In this document: piece by piece, positions 8,669 to 19,302 of the stretch
Layout of the letters: every line of letters starts with the position of its first letter
Numbering within the stretch: the stretch's first letter is position 1
Assembly (NCBI GenBank): GCA_029550685.1
Contig: JAKPGY010000115.1
Location: 1-64,000 of the forward strand
DNA: 64,000 nt
DNA from: Bacillota bacterium
GTDB lineage: Bacteria > Bacillota > Syntrophomonadia > Syntrophomonadales > Syntrophomonadaceae
Direction of reading: 5' to 3'
The notes under the pieces: model-generated
Database searches by the model: none
The model's input: the letters and a program-made list of their open reading frames with translations, nothing else
What the model was told of the DNA's origin: nothing
Made by a program: the position numbers and the translations under genes

Positions 8669-9821
8669 CCAGCAGGATTATCGAGGGATATACATTCATA
8701 TTCCCTTTTGTAAGGCCAAGTGCAACTATTGCGACTTCTATTCGGTACCGCTGACTGCTGCGGACTGGCTGGAGAAGTATACCAGGGGGCTGGCTGCTGA
8801 GATTGAGCAGCGAGCCTCTTCTTATGATGGTCAGCCTATCCATACGGTTTATTTTGGCGGTGGTACCCCCAGCCTGCTTACCCCTGCCCAGATCGAAAGG
8901 CTGCTGACCAAGTTGGATCAGGCCTTCGGGTTGAACAGCCATATGGAGATCACCATGGAAGCAAATCCGGCCACTATTGATTTTAAGTATTTGCGCGGCT
9001 GCCGCCTGGCGGGGATCAATCGTCTATCCCTGGGAGTACAGAGTTTTGTTGACCGGGAACTGCGCCTTCTGGGAAGATTACATTCTGCCCAGGACAGTGA
9101 GAAAGCTGTCCGGGATGCCTATGCAGCCGGCTTCCATAATATAAATTTGGATTTAATTTATGGTATCCCCGGACAAACTATAAGTGACTGGGTATTTAAT
9201 CTGCGCCAGGCAATGGCTTTAGATCCCCAACACCTGTCTTTATACCTGTTGCAGCTGGAACCGTATACCCCACTAGGCAGGCGAGTTGAGGCAGGCCAGC
9301 TGTATATGCTGGAAGATGAACAGGAGTACCAGCTTTACCGGACCAGTCAGGAACTGCTGGCTCAGAAGGGTTATCAGCAGTATGAGATTTCTAACTTTGC
9401 CGTACCAGGATGGGAATGCCAGCACAATCTACTCTATTGGGACAGCCGGGAATATATAGGTTTGGGAGCCGGGGCGGTTTCTTTCATCAACCGGGTTCGT
9501 TTCCGCAATACCAACCTGCTGGACCGATACCTGCAGGCCGGAGCCGGTTACCCGCTGGGTTTTTGGCAAGGTGAAATCCTGGAGAAAATGACTGAGGACC
9601 AGCGCTGGATAGATGCCGTAGTCCTGGGTCTGCGCACTACCAGGGGTATAAATCTGACTGATTTTAATAAACGTTTTGGGGTGGATCTGGAACAGGTATA
9701 TTCTGGGGTTATCCATGAACTGGTGACAGGAGGCTTTATGATGATCAGTGATGGTTATTTGCGCCTGGCACCATCTGCCTATTTCATATCAAACCAGGTC
9801 TTAGGCCGGTTTATCCAGTGA
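8661..9821 (+). CDS. hemW: Radical SAM heme chaperone HemW
   Basis: HemW binds heme and an iron-sulfur cluster and delivers heme to proteins. The radical SAM motif [11 protein letters not shown] near residues 17-27 has Phe after the third Cys. This is the HemW pattern rather than the extra Cys of the true oxygen-independent coproporphyrinogen oxidase Hem[11 protein letters not shown] near residues 70-79 is the SAM-binding glycine motif. The protein has 386 residues. It overlaps the end of lepA, implying translational coupling. Confidence 0.92.
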   Translation: MINQQDYRGIYIHIPFCKAKCNYCDFYSVPLTAADWLEKYTRGLAAEIEQRASSYDGQPIHTVYFGGGTPSLLTPAQIERLLTKLDQAFGLNSHMEITMEANPATIDFKYLRGCRLAGINRLSLGVQSFVDRELRLLGRLHSAQDSEKAVRDAYAAGFHNINLDLIYGIPGQTISDWVFNLRQAMALDPQHLSLYLLQLEPYTPLGRRVEAGQLYMLEDEQEYQLYRTSQELLAQKGYQQYEISNFAVPGWECQHNLLYWDSREYIGLGAGAVSFINRVRFRNTNLLDRYLQAGAGYPLGFWQGEILEKMTEDQRWIDAVVLGLRTTRGINLTDFNKRFGVDLEQVYSGVIHELVTGGFMMISDGYLRLAPSAYFISNQVLGRFIQ

Positions 9822-9830
9822 TCCCATGCC

Positions 9831-9859
9831 TTGACAAAGCTCATAGCAGGTGATATTTT
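9831..9859 (+). promoter_or_regulatory. Sigma-A promoter of the hrcA-dnaK operon
   Basis: TTGACA (9831-9836) and TATTTT (9854-9859) are separated by exactly 17 bp, directly upstream of the CIRCE operator. Confidence 0.8.
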
Positions 9860-9871
9860 TTAATAAAATGG

Positions 9872-9898
9872 TTAGCACTCGACGACAAAGAGTGCTAA
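9872..9898 (+). promoter_or_regulatory. CIRCE operator (HrcA binding site)
   Basis: TTAGCACTC, 9 bp, GAGTGCTAA is a perfect match to the CIRCE inverted repeat bound by HrcA. It lies between the promoter and the hrcA start, so HrcA should repress the whole chaperone operon, including its own gene. It can also form a hairpin in the mRNA leader. Confidence 0.97.
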
Positions 9899-9913
9899 CA
9901 GGGGTGATCAGTT

Positions 9914-10927
9914 ATGACTTTGGATGAGCGAAAACGGCAAATACTCCAATCTATAATCAAAGATTATGTGGAAACGGCTGAACCGGTTGGATCCAGGGCT
10001 GTAGTACGCAAACATGATCTGAAAATATCTGCGGCAACGGTTCGCAACGAAATGGCTGATTTGGAGGAAATGGGCTACCTGGAGCAGCCACACACTTCGG
10101 CGGGGCGAATACCATCAGAACAGGGATTCCGTTACTATGTGGACTGTATGATGGAGAATGAGAGCTTATCTGAGGAGCAGATTGAGGAATTAAGAAAAGC
10201 CATTACCAGCAGTGTCCGCGATCTGGACCAGGTTATAGCTCATATTGCCCAGTTTTTGTCGCAAATAACTCGCTATACTTCTTTTATTGTTGTACCTTCA
10301 GTTAATACCACTCAATTTCGCTATTTACAGCTTCTTCCTTTAAATCCTGGGCAGGCTCTGATAATCCTGGTAACTGATCTGGGATTAATCATGCACCGTA
10401 AAATAGAGATTCCTCCCAATGTTACCAACGAGGACCTGGAGAATATCGGAAGCTTATTTAATAAAGTATTTGCCAGCCGCCGTCTTGATGAACTGAGGCG
10501 TACTGACCTAAGAGCTTTAAGAGAGGAGCTATATCAGAGACGAAAGGTCATTGACAGTGCTCTGGATGCTCTGGAGCTGCTGCTGCAGAGTTCCAGGGAT
10601 GAGCGGGTGGTAGTCAGCGGGGTCCTGAACATGCTCAATGAGCCGGAATTCAAAGACCTGGAAAAACTGCGCCGCTTTTTGTCTTTGCTGGAAGAAGAAG
10701 GGGCCATTAAGAACCGCTTGCCTCAGGATATTGGCGAACATGTAAATATAAGCATTGGCCGGGAAAATCCCGATGATATGAAGGATATGAGTGTGGTTAT
10801 AGCCGGCTATAAGTCCTACGGGGAAATGGGCAAAATCGGGGTGATTGGGCCGGTGCGGATGGAATACTGGAGAGCAGCGGGCACGGTGGAAGCAGTTCGC
10901 GACCTTATCAAAGAAGTGCTCTACTAG
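9914..10927 (+). CDS. hrcA: Heat-inducible transcription repressor HrcA
   Basis: HrcA represses class I heat-shock genes through CIRCE. The 337-residue protein begins [25 protein letters not shown], the winged-helix N-terminus, and contains [19 protein letters not shown] and [19 protein letters not shown] (residues about 35-75). The C-terminus has [11 protein letters not shown], typical of the family. It is the first gene of the operon, with a perfect CIRCE 16 bp upstream of its ATG. Confidence 0.97.
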   Translation: MTLDERKRQILQSIIKDYVETAEPVGSRAVVRKHDLKISAATVRNEMADLEEMGYLEQPHTSAGRIPSEQGFRYYVDCMMENESLSEEQIEELRKAITSSVRDLDQVIAHIAQFLSQITRYTSFIVVPSVNTTQFRYLQLLPLNPGQALIILVTDLGLIMHRKIEIPPNVTNEDLENIGSLFNKVFASRRLDELRRTDLRALREELYQRRKVIDSALDALELLLQSSRDERVVVSGVLNMLNEPEFKDLEKLRRFLSLLEEEGAIKNRLPQDIGEHVNISIGRENPDDMKDMSVVIAGYKSYGEMGKIGVIGPVRMEYWRAAGTVEAVRDLIKEVLY

Positions 10928-10954
10928 CAGATTAAAACCGGTACGGAGGAATGT

Positions 10955-12514
10955 ATGGCAGATAAGCCGGTTAAGGCCAATCAACAAGGTGAAGACAGAT
11001 TTCAAACTTTATTAAATAATGCCAATGCAGCCAGGGTTATCTCCCAGGCTGTGGAGGGTACTCTTGGACCACGAGGCTTGGATGTAATGATGGTAGACCG
11101 TTTTGGTGGCGTAGTGATAACCAATGACGGGGTAACCATCTTAAATCTTATGGAAGTAGGGCACCCGGCGGCCCAAATGATAATTAATACAGCTCGCTCC
11201 CAGCAAAAAGAAGTAGGGGATGGAACTACCACCACTACCATACTGGCTGGTGCCATGATTGCCGAAGGCTGTGCTCAGGTATTAAAGGGAGTTCCGGTAA
11301 CTAGAATAGTGGAAGGAATCCGGCTGGGGGTGGAGGCATGTTCCCTGTGGATAGACGAGATTTCTCGCCCCATCACTGATTTGGATGATCCTGAACTGGC
11401 TGCTATTGCCAAGATAGCCGGGCGCGGGGAGCAGGAACTGGCTGGGCAAATTATTGAAGGAGCTAAAATACTGGGAAAAGATATGCTGCTGAATCCAGAG
11501 TATAAATATGCCGATGCTGTTTATGCCAGGGAAGCAGCTGACAACAAAGTATTCCGGGGGGTTGTCATAAATAAACAGCCTGTTAACCGGGAAATGCCCC
11601 GCCAGCTACAGGATGCCATTATCCTGGTCATTGATGATGCCCTGGCGCCGGAGGAGATTAACGTAGAGGCCTTGAAGACCGAAGCCGGTTTTCAATATTA
11701 TCGCCAGTCCCGGGAAGACTATAAAAATAATCTGGCGCGCCTGGGCCAAATGGGAGTAAATATGGTCTTAGTTGATCGCAGTATTGATGATATTGCTGAA
11801 GAAATATTGACTGATGCTAATATAATGGTACTGCAGAGAGTATCATCCCGGGAATTGGAACGCTTATGCCGACACACCGGGGCTCGTAAAGTTAAACGCA
11901 CCGCCTTGAACCGTGATCCCGTCAGTCTGAGAGCCTATTTGGGAAGGGCGGAGAAGGTAATTGTAGATGAAAAACTGGAAGGGACCATGGTTCTCAATGG
12001 TAAAGGGGAAAGCCAGGTTACGGTTTTGGTAGGAGCCGCAACTACCGAAGTAGTTGATGAACGGGAACGTATGGCCCGGGATGCAGCCGCCGCAGTGCAG
12101 GCAGCTTTAAAGGGAGGAGTGGTTCCTGGAGGCGGTGCCCTGGAAGTATGGCTGTCATCTCGCTTGGAAGATCTGGCCCGTCAGCAGGAAGGCCTGATAT
12201 CCTATGGCATTCTGTGTGTAAAAGAAGCTTTAACCAGGACCTTTTTATGCATGGCTGCCAATGCTGGTTTTAATCCCTTGGAGAAGTTGGGGGATATCAC
12301 AGCTATGCAGCGTAAACATAGAGTTAACAGCATATCATTTGATGTAAATACTGGTCAGCCCGTAGATATGGTGGAAGTAAAAGTGCTTGATCCGGCTCTG
12401 GTAAAGTGCCATGCCATTGAAGCTGCCGGAGAGGTAGCTGCTGCCATTTTACGCATTGAAACCGTGATTAAAATGAAAGATGAAACTACCGACCATCCTC
12501 CGATGGTTGAATAG
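10955..12514 (+). CDS. Group III (archaeal-like) chaperonin of the TCP-1/cpn60 family
   Basis: This 519-residue protein is a cpn60/TCP-1 chaperonin. It has TLGPRGLDVMMVD near 36-48, VITNDGVTIL near 54-63, the ATPase motif GDGTT at residues 88-92, and ARDA with the hydrolytic Asp about residue 375. Its sequence resembles archaeal thermosomes and the group III chaperonins of Carboxydothermus-type Bacillota rather than GroEL. No groES gene is adjacent, as expected for chaperonins with a built-in lid. It sits between hrcA and grpE under CIRCE, the position reported for group III chaperonins. It presumably folds proteins together with the DnaK system. Confidence 0.88.
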   Translation: MADKPVKANQQGEDRFQTLLNNANAARVISQAVEGTLGPRGLDVMMVDRFGGVVITNDGVTILNLMEVGHPAAQMIINTARSQQKEVGDGTTTTTILAGAMIAEGCAQVLKGVPVTRIVEGIRLGVEACSLWIDEISRPITDLDDPELAAIAKIAGRGEQELAGQIIEGAKILGKDMLLNPEYKYADAVYAREAADNKVFRGVVINKQPVNREMPRQLQDAIILVIDDALAPEEINVEALKTEAGFQYYRQSREDYKNNLARLGQMGVNMVLVDRSIDDIAEEILTDANIMVLQRVSSRELERLCRHTGARKVKRTALNRDPVSLRAYLGRAEKVIVDEKLEGTMVLNGKGESQVTVLVGAATTEVVDERERMARDAAAAVQAALKGGVVPGGGALEVWLSSRLEDLARQQEGLISYGILCVKEALTRTFLCMAANAGFNPLEKLGDITAMQRKHRVNSISFDVNTGQPVDMVEVKVLDPALVKCHAIEAAGEVAAAILRIETVIKMKDETTDHPPMVE

Positions 12515-12525
12515 AGGTGAAAACA

Positions 12526-13107
12526 GTGGAAGAAAAAGAGTATGTAGCCGTGCCTGAGGCTGAATCGGAAGGGACCGCAGCTGATACCAATGAAGCCAAC
12601 CAGCCCAGGGAACCTGAGAATGCAGCAGAAGAAGTTACCCCTGATGAAAATGCGTTGCAGGAGGAGATTAATCGCTTAAAAGAGCAAGTTGCTGCCTATT
12701 ATGACCAGTACCTGCGCTCTTTGGCAGAAGTGGATAATGTTCGCAAACGCGCTCTGCGAGAAAAGGAGGAATATCTAAAGTTTGCTTCTGTACCAATTAT
12801 CCAAAAACTTTTGCCGGTAATGGATGACTTGGAAAGAGCTCTGACCATGTCCGAATCCAGCCGGGATTATGATGCCCTGTATAGAGGACTGCAAATGATT
12901 GGCAAACGTATGCAGGATATTATCGAGGGTGAAGGAGTACAAGTTATTGAAGCACTAGGTAAACCTTTTGACCCTCAGTTTCACCAGCCTTTAATGGTTG
13001 AATCAAGTACAGAGCATCCGGAAAACACCGTTATTGAGGAATTACAGAAAGGATATATACTGCATGGAAAAGTAATTCGCCCCAGTCTGGTCAAAGTCAG
13101 CAATTAA
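12526..13107 (+). CDS. grpE: Nucleotide exchange factor GrpE
   Basis: GrpE releases ADP from DnaK. The protein of about 193 residues has an acidic N-terminal tail, a long coiled-coil around LQEEINRLKEQVAAYYDQYLR, then AEVDNVRKRALREKEEYLKFA. The C-terminal beta domain ends with the family segment VIEELQKGYILHGKVIRPSLVKVS. The GTG at 12526 is chosen because GAGGTG (12514-12519) is then its ribosome site; the upstream GTG at 12517 lies within that site. It follows the chaperonin gene by 11 bp. Confidence 0.95.
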   Translation: MEEKEYVAVPEAESEGTAADTNEANQPREPENAAEEVTPDENALQEEINRLKEQVAAYYDQYLRSLAEVDNVRKRALREKEEYLKFASVPIIQKLLPVMDDLERALTMSESSRDYDALYRGLQMIGKRMQDIIEGEGVQVIEALGKPFDPQFHQPLMVESSTEHPENTVIEELQKGYILHGKVIRPSLVKVSN

Positions 13108-13158
13108 AATTATATACATTTACATTTTTCATTGGCATAAACATGGAGGTGTTGAAAT

Positions 13159-14952
13159 ATGGGTAAAGTTGTCGGCATAGACTTGGGAACAACCAACTCA
13201 TGTATTGCGGTGATGGAAGGCAAAGATACAGTGGTTATCGCCAACGCTGAAGGAGAACGGATCACTCCCTCAGCAGTAGGCTTCTCTAAATCCGGAGAAA
13301 GGTTGGTAGGAAGAATAGCTAAGCGGCAGGCCATTACCAATCCAGAACGTACGGTGTTATCTATAAAAAGACATATGGGTACCGACTATAAAGTGGATAT
13401 AGATGGGAAAAAATATACACCCCAGGAAATATCGGCTATGATTCTTCAGAAACTTAAAACCGATGCCGAGGCTTATTTAGGTCAGCCCGTAACCCAGGCG
13501 GTGATAACCGTGCCTGCCTACTTCACTGATTCCCAGCGGCAGGCAACCAAAGATGCCGGCAAAATTGCGGGTTTGGAAGTGCTGCGTATTATAAACGAAC
13601 CAACCGCAGCTGCTCTGGCTTATGGACTTGACAAGGATGAAAGTCAGACCATCCTGGTATTTGACCTAGGCGGCGGAACCTTTGATGTTTCCATTCTGGA
13701 ATTAGGTGATGGAGTATTTGAAGTTAAAGCTACAAGTGGTAATAACCGCTTAGGCGGTGATGACTTCGATGAACGCATTATTAACTGGCTGGTAGAAGAG
13801 TTTAAAAAGGATAATGGTATTGACCTGAGAAATGATAAAATGGCCATGCATAGACTCAAAGAGGCTGCTGAGAAAGCCAAACATGAACTATCCGGAGTGC
13901 TGACTACTGATATAAATATTCCCTATATTACTGCTACCCAGGAAGGCCCGCTGCATTTGGAGCGCACCTTAACCCGGGCCAAGTTTAACGAAATGACCGC
14001 TGACCTGGTAGAAAAGACTATGGGACCCACCCGGCAGGCTTTAAAAGATGCGGGCTTGAAGCCATCGGATATCGATAAGGTTATTCTGGTGGGAGGTTCT
14101 ACTCGTATTCCAGCGGTTCAGGATGCAATAAAGGAATACTTGGGCAAAGAGCCTTTTAAAGGTATAAATCCTGACGAAGTAGTGGCCATAGGGGCGGCCA
14201 TCCAAGCTGGTGTTTTGGCCGGAGATGTCACCGATGTGGTATTACTGGACGTAACCCCCCTGTCTTTGGGAATTGAGACTTTGGGAGGCGTGTTTACTCG
14301 CATAATTGAGCGTAATACCACTATTCCCACTTCCAAGAGTCAGATTTTCACCACCGCAGCTGATAACCAGACGTCCGTGGATGTACATGTTCTGCAGGGA
14401 GAACGCAAAATGGCCAGCGACAACGTAACTCTGGGACGTTTCCAGCTGACCGGTATTCCTCCTGCGCCTCGTGGGGTACCGCAGATCGAGGTTAAGTTTG
14501 ATATCGACGTAAACGGTATAGTGCATGTTTCTGCTAAAGATTTGGCTACCAATAAAGAACAGACCATCACCATTACTTCTTCATCAGGTTTGAGCGATGA
14601 AGAAATTGAGCGCATGGTTCGTGACGCTGAGAAGTATGCAGAAGAGGATGAAAAACGACTTAAGATAATTGAGGCTCGCAATACTGCCGACAGCATGGTT
14701 TACCAGGCGGACAAAACTCTAAAGGACTTTGCCGACAAGATCAACGAAGATGAGAAACAGAAAATCGAACAGGCCAAGCAGGATTTGGAAGAAGCCCTGA
14801 AAGGAGAGGACGTTGATCTGATTTCTGCTAAGACCCAAGCTTTAACCGAAGCCATCTATGCGGTATCAGCTAAAATGTATGAGCAGGCCAACCCTCAAGA
14901 TGCCGCCGATGACGTAGTTGATGCCGACTATAGTGTTCCTGAGGATGATTAA
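13159..14952 (+). CDS. dnaK: Chaperone protein DnaK (Hsp70)
   Basis: DnaK is the ATP-dependent Hsp70 chaperone working with DnaJ and GrpE. The 597-residue protein shows [13 protein letters not shown] (phosphate 1), [14 protein letters not shown] (phosphate 2), [12 protein letters not shown] (connect 1) and [12 protein letters not shown] (adenosine). The substrate-binding domain has [17 protein letters not shown]. The C-terminus is shorter than in E. coli but ends with the acidic tail [13 protein letters not shown], as in many Gram-positives. A GGAGGTG site precedes the ATG. Confidence 0.98.
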   Translation: MGKVVGIDLGTTNSCIAVMEGKDTVVIANAEGERITPSAVGFSKSGERLVGRIAKRQAITNPERTVLSIKRHMGTDYKVDIDGKKYTPQEISAMILQKLKTDAEAYLGQPVTQAVITVPAYFTDSQRQATKDAGKIAGLEVLRIINEPTAAALAYGLDKDESQTILVFDLGGGTFDVSILELGDGVFEVKATSGNNRLGGDDFDERIINWLVEEFKKDNGIDLRNDKMAMHRLKEAAEKAKHELSGVLTTDINIPYITATQEGPLHLERTLTRAKFNEMTADLVEKTMGPTRQALKDAGLKPSDIDKVILVGGSTRIPAVQDAIKEYLGKEPFKGINPDEVVAIGAAIQAGVLAGDVTDVVLLDVTPLSLGIETLGGVFTRIIERNTTIPTSKSQIFTTAADNQTSVDVHVLQGERKMASDNVTLGRFQLTGIPPAPRGVPQIEVKFDIDVNGIVHVSAKDLATNKEQTITITSSSGLSDEEIERMVRDAEKYAEEDEKRLKIIEARNTADSMVYQADKTLKDFADKINEDEKQKIEQAKQDLEEALKGEDVDLISAKTQALTEAIYAVSAKMYEQANPQDAADDVVDADYSVPEDD

Positions 14953-15017
14953 AAGGATGATTAAAAAACGCGCCCGAAGGGTCAAAATGCAATATAATGA
15001 ACTGGAAGGGTGCATAG

Positions 15018-15043
15018 AACCCGGAAGCCTCGGTTTCCGGGTT
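15018..15043 (+). other. Intercistronic hairpin between dnaK and dnaJ
   Basis: AACCCGGAA and TTCCGGGTT form a perfect 9-bp stem with an 8-nt loop. No T run follows, so it is unlikely to be a simple terminator. It may protect or partially terminate the mRNA and set the DnaK:DnaJ ratio. That role is an inference. Confidence 0.6.
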
Positions 15044-15073
15044 TACCCTGTCTAATCAGGAAGGTGGAATAGT

Positions 15074-16228
15074 ATGTCTAAACGCGATCTCTACGAGGTA
15101 TTAGGTGTTTCACGGCAAGCCAGTGCTGACGAAATTAAAAAGGCTTACCGTCAGCTGGCGCGCAAATACCACCCCGACGTAAATCGCGAAGACCCTGATG
15201 CCAGTGAAAAGTTCAAAGAAATTTCCGAAGCTTATGAAATACTCAGCGATCCTCAGAAACGGGCTGCCTACGACCGCTTTGGCCATGATGCCTTTGATCC
15301 AACCCGTGGTGCGGGTGGCTTCGGAGGTGGTTTCGGAGGTGGATTCGGCGGATTCGATTTCGACGATCTGGGCGGTGGATTTGGCGATTTATTTGATATG
15401 ATTTTTGGCACCGGATCCAGCCGGGCTCGTCAGCGTAGTAATAGACCTCAGCGTGGTGCAGATCGGGAAATCCGTATGGAAATTACTTTTGAAGAAGCTC
15501 TATTTGGGGTGGAGAAGGATATCCAGATATCCCGGGTGGAAAAGTGTGACCACTGCAAAGGTACCGGAGCTCAGCCAGGTTCTGCAGTGAACACATGTCC
15601 TACATGTAAAGGCAGCGGTCAGGTTCGCAGTGCTCAATCCACTCCTTTTGGCCGGTTTGAAACGGTACGTACCTGCAGTCGCTGCAATGGAGAAGGTAAG
15701 GTGATTGAGAAGCCCTGCAGCAAGTGCCGGGGTACTGGACATGTGAAAAAGGCCCGCACCATTAATGTTAGAATACCGGCGGGAGTTGATACCGGATCAC
15801 GTATTCGCCTGCAAGGTGAAGGAGAACAAGGCTTAAGAGGGGGACCGCCAGGTGATCTGTATATTACTCTGATCGTACGTGAACACCCACGGTTTGAACG
15901 GGATGGCACTACTTTGATAACTCAGCTGACCATTGATTTCGTGCAGGCCGCTTTAGGAGATACTGTTGAAATAGAACTGCCCGGAGGAGCCAGCCACGAG
16001 CTGCATATTCCTGAGGGTACTCAGCCCGGTGATGTGTTGACCGTACGCGGCAAAGGAGCACCTAGTCTGCACAGCCAACGTCAGGGCGATTTGAAAGTGG
16101 TTATACAAGTAAGCATACCTAAAAAACTGAGCAAACGTCAGAAAGAATTGCTCATCAGCTTCCATGAAGAAGATGATAAACCAGGTAAGAAAGGTATATT
16201 CGAGAAATTCAGGGACGCTATGGGCTAG
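15074..16228 (+). CDS. dnaJ: Chaperone protein DnaJ (Hsp40)
   Basis: DnaJ stimulates DnaK ATPase activity and presents substrates. The 384-residue protein has a J domain with HPD near residue 34, a Gly/Phe-rich linker (about 76-110), and four zinc-finger repeats ([32 protein letters not shown]; about 156-222). Two C-terminal substrate-binding beta domains follow. This is class A DnaJ. The GGAAGGTGG site precedes the ATG. Upstream hairpin 15018-15043 separates it from dnaK. Confidence 0.98.
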   Translation: MSKRDLYEVLGVSRQASADEIKKAYRQLARKYHPDVNREDPDASEKFKEISEAYEILSDPQKRAAYDRFGHDAFDPTRGAGGFGGGFGGGFGGFDFDDLGGGFGDLFDMIFGTGSSRARQRSNRPQRGADREIRMEITFEEALFGVEKDIQISRVEKCDHCKGTGAQPGSAVNTCPTCKGSGQVRSAQSTPFGRFETVRTCSRCNGEGKVIEKPCSKCRGTGHVKKARTINVRIPAGVDTGSRIRLQGEGEQGLRGGPPGDLYITLIVREHPRFERDGTTLITQLTIDFVQAALGDTVEIELPGGASHELHIPEGTQPGDVLTVRGKGAPSLHSQRQGDLKVVIQVSIPKKLSKRQKELLISFHEEDDKPGKKGIFEKFRDAMG

Positions 16229-16242
16229 AAAGGTGTAGCAGT

Positions 16243-17166
16243 ATGAAGTGGAAGGAGATCGCGGTTCTCACCACCGGTATTTGTTTGGAACCGGTGGCCG
16301 GCATTTTTCATCAGCTAGGGTCTGGTGGTGTGGTAATAGAAGACCCTCAGGCTGCCCGGCAGTATGTAAGCCGGGATCACTGGAATCCGGAAAGTATATC
16401 CTGCGATGTGCTGGGCCATGATTTTATAGTGATAAAGGCTTATTTTCCGGATGAAAGACAGGTTATGGAAGAGTTGGATGACCGTCTCAAAGAGGTGGAG
16501 AGACAATTCAACTCCCAGTGTAAGGTGTATGTTAACGAGGTTAATGATGAAGACTGGGAACAGTCCTGGAAGAAATACTATCATACCTTTAAAGTAGGCC
16601 AGCGTCTGGTAATAAAACCGTCCTGGGAGTCCTACCAGCCATCTGCCGGTGAAGTAGTGATTAACATTGATCCCGGGATGGCTTTCGGTACGGGTATCCA
16701 CGCTTCTACCCGGTTTTGTCTGATCTTTATTGAACAGTACATCAAAGGCGGAGAAGCGGTAGTGGATGCAGGATGCGGCTCGGGCATTCTTTCTATTGCT
16801 GCCGCCAAGCTGGGAGCGGCTAAAGTACAGGCTATGGATATCGACGAACTGGCAGTTCGCATTGCCCGGGAAAATATTAAGCTTAACGGCCTGGAGGACA
16901 TTATCGAAGTGGAAGCAGGAGATATTCTCGCCGCCTTAAGCAATTTTTCACCTCAGGTTATTTTAGCCAACATAACTGCAGAAGTAGTGGCCCATTTAAT
17001 TCCTGTTGCCGCTCAGGTTCTTCCCCCGGGAGGTTGGTTTTTTGGGTCAGGAATTGTGGATAGCCGCTGGCCAGGAGTCAAGAAGCAGTTGGACAACCAT
17101 GGCTTTGAAATAGAACAGTTGCTCACCGATGTGGATTGGGTAGGAGTAGCTGCCCGTAAAACATAG
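16243..17166 (+). CDS. prmA: Ribosomal protein L11 methyltransferase
   Basis: PrmA methylates ribosomal protein L11 using SAM. The protein has 307 residues. The N-terminal L11-recognition domain carries EDWEQSWKKYY. The methyltransferase core has GMAFGTGIHAST, DAGCGSGILSIAA (SAM-binding motif I) and NITAEVV. It follows dnaJ by 14 bp, the same dnaJ-prmA-rsmE-mtaB order as in Bacillus, so it is likely read from the heat-shock operon. Confidence 0.95.
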   Translation: MKWKEIAVLTTGICLEPVAGIFHQLGSGGVVIEDPQAARQYVSRDHWNPESISCDVLGHDFIVIKAYFPDERQVMEELDDRLKEVERQFNSQCKVYVNEVNDEDWEQSWKKYYHTFKVGQRLVIKPSWESYQPSAGEVVINIDPGMAFGTGIHASTRFCLIFIEQYIKGGEAVVDAGCGSGILSIAAAKLGAAKVQAMDIDELAVRIARENIKLNGLEDIIEVEAGDILAALSNFSPQVILANITAEVVAHLIPVAAQVLPPGGWFFGSGIVDSRWPGVKKQLDNHGFEIEQLLTDVDWVGVAARKT

Positions 17167-17197
17167 CATGGCAAGTGGTGCGAAAGGGGTGGCATCT

Positions 17198-17947
17198 TTG
17201 CACCGCTTTTTTGTAGATCCTGAAGATATTATTGACCAGCAAGTGTATTTTTCCCCAGCCGAATCCCGTCATATCGAACGGGTGTTGCGGTTGCGCCCAG
17301 GAGAAACTGTTGTGGTATTTGACGGAAGTGGCTGGGAATACCAGGTGCAGCTGCTGGGGCGCGAATCTTCGGGAACCCTGGCAGGTCAAATACTGAACCG
17401 GGAATTCCAGGACCGGGAATCACCATTCAAATTGGTATTAGTGCAGGGAATAGCTAAAGGCGAAAAAATGGATACTATCATCCAAAAGGCAGTAGAGATA
17501 GGGATAGACAGTATTCATCCCATCCTGACTGAACATACCGTAGTCCAGTTGGAAGGTTCCAAGCGCCAGCAGAGGCAGGAACGCTGGCAGGCGATTTCCC
17601 GGCAGGCTTGCAAACAATGCCGCCGCAATCATGTTCCTCCAGTCTTTCCTCTGACCAGCATGGAGTCATTTCTGGAGCAGCATTCCGATCAGCCCATTCT
17701 AATGCTATATGAAGCTGAACAGGAATGTACTTTGAGGAAGGTATTGCAGAATGATCTGCTCCCCAAGCAGATACAACCCTGGTACCTTATGGTTGGCCCG
17801 GAAGGTGGATTTTCCAAAGCGGAAGCAGCATTGGCCCAGGAAATGGGTGCTTTGCTGGTAGGCTTGGGACCTCGAATCCTAAGGACGGAAACCGCTGGAC
17901 TATTAGCAGCTGGCATTATTCTTTATGAATTGGGAGACCTAGGTTAA
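17198..17947 (+). CDS. rsmE: 16S rRNA m3U1498 methyltransferase RsmE
   Basis: RsmE methylates U1498 of 16S rRNA. The SPOUT trefoil knot is visible in the C-terminal third: VGPEGGFSKAEAALAQE and LGPRILRTETAGLLAAG. A TTG start at 17198 (giving LHRFFVDPEDI) is preferred to the ATG at 17168. AAAGGGGTGG (17183-17192) lies just upstream of it, and family members start with the RFFVD segment. The protein is then about 249 residues, normal for RsmE. Confidence 0.93.
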   Translation: MHRFFVDPEDIIDQQVYFSPAESRHIERVLRLRPGETVVVFDGSGWEYQVQLLGRESSGTLAGQILNREFQDRESPFKLVLVQGIAKGEKMDTIIQKAVEIGIDSIHPILTEHTVVQLEGSKRQQRQERWQAISRQACKQCRRNHVPPVFPLTSMESFLEQHSDQPILMLYEAEQECTLRKVLQNDLLPKQIQPWYLMVGPEGGFSKAEAALAQEMGALLVGLGPRILRTETAGLLAAGIILYELGDLG

Positions 17948-17976
17948 ACTCTGGTTTTGGAAATGTGGAGGTACAT

Positions 17977-19281
17977 ATGAAAACGGTAGCCTTTCATACT
18001 CTGGGATGCAAGGTAAACCAGGTAGAAACTGAACAGATCAAAGACGACTTAATTCAAAAGGGCTACCAGGTGGTTGATTTTTCGCAGCCGGCTGATTTAT
18101 ATATAATTAATACCTGTACTGTCACTCATGTGAGTGATCGCAAATCGCGAGCAGTTATCAGGCGGGCCTTAAGAACCAATCCGGAAGCCACAGTGGTGGT
18201 AACCGGATGTATGGCCGAGCTGGAACCAGAAAAAATAGCTGGCATGAAAGGGGTTAATTGGGTAGTCGGTAATCGGGACAAACACCGGATAGCTCAAATT
18301 ATAGACTCACAGGACGAGTCCAGGGCGGCCGGCGGATTGATCCGGGAACCGATTAGCAGTCAAGATCCACTGGAGCCGGTGTATTATCACCGTCATCATG
18401 AGCGAACCCGAGCCTTTGTCAAAATTCAGGATGGCTGCCAGAGTTTCTGTACTTATTGTATTGTCCCTTATACGCGCGGTCCGGTGCGCAGTAAAGACCC
18501 CGATCTGGTAGTTCGGGAATTTAAACAGTTGATAGAGATGGGTTACCGGGAAATCGTATTAACAGGTATTCATGCCGGCCAGTACGGCAAATCCCTGCCA
18601 GGTTGGAGCCTGGATAGGCTAGTGGAGAAAATCCTAGAGTCGGTAAAAGGGAAATACCGGATTCGCTTGAGTTCTATTGAACTGGGGGAAATCAGTAATG
18701 GACTTATAGAATTAATGAGGGACGAGCCCCGCTTGTGCCGGCACCTGCATATTCCTCTGCAAAGTGGAAGTGATACTGTTTTAAAACGGATGGGACGTCG
18801 CTATGACCGGGAGGAGTACCGCCGCCGGGTATTGGAAACGGCAGAACTGGTTCCGGATATTGGACTGGCAGCTGATGTTATGGTAGGATTTCCAGGGGAA
18901 ACCGAAGAGGACTTTGATGCAACTTTACAGCTGCTGCAGAGCTTGCCATTGTTAGATCTGCATGTTTTCAAGTATTCACCCCGGCCGGGAACACCGGCAG
19001 CTTCGTTTCCAGATCAGGTGGATGAGCGGGTAAAAAACCAGCGAAGCAGCATTCTGCTTGATTTGGCTAGAAGGAAACACGAAGCATTTTTAAACAGCAT
19101 GATTGGTAAGTCGTTGACCGTCTTAGTAGAAACATGCCAGTCGGGAAAGTGCAGTGGTTTTAGTGACAATTATATTGAAATTGAGTTCTCCTCACCCCAT
19201 GACCTGTGCGGTCAATTTGTAGAAACGGTTATTAATGGCATGAGCCAAAACCGTGCAGTAGCAAGACTATTAAGGCCATGA
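17977..19281 (+). CDS. mtaB: tRNA t6A37 methylthiotransferase MtaB
   Basis: MtaB converts t6A37 to ms2t6A37 in tRNAs reading ANN codons. The UPF0004 domain has Cys in HTLGCKVNQVE, NTCTVTH and VTGCMAELEPE. The radical SAM cluster motif is CQSFCTYCIVPYTRGPVRS near residues 150-168. A C-terminal TRAM-like region follows. The ATG at 17977 is chosen because TGGAGGT sits upstream; the earlier GTG at 17965 overlaps that site. It ends the conserved chaperone/RNA-modification block. Confidence 0.94.
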   Translation: MKTVAFHTLGCKVNQVETEQIKDDLIQKGYQVVDFSQPADLYIINTCTVTHVSDRKSRAVIRRALRTNPEATVVVTGCMAELEPEKIAGMKGVNWVVGNRDKHRIAQIIDSQDESRAAGGLIREPISSQDPLEPVYYHRHHERTRAFVKIQDGCQSFCTYCIVPYTRGPVRSKDPDLVVREFKQLIEMGYREIVLTGIHAGQYGKSLPGWSLDRLVEKILESVKGKYRIRLSSIELGEISNGLIELMRDEPRLCRHLHIPLQSGSDTVLKRMGRRYDREEYRRRVLETAELVPDIGLAADVMVGFPGETEEDFDATLQLLQSLPLLDLHVFKYSPRPGTPAASFPDQVDERVKNQRSSILLDLARRKHEAFLNSMIGKSLTVLVETCQSGKCSGFSDNYIEIEFSSPHDLCGQFVETVINGMSQNRAVARLLRP

Positions 19282-19302
19282 GAAGCTGGAAAGGGGAAAA
19301 TC

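Noticed and set aside
13644-14696. Minus-strand proteins opposite dnaK
   Set aside because: They are shadows of the strongly conserved dnaK frame, with no ribosome sites or family features.
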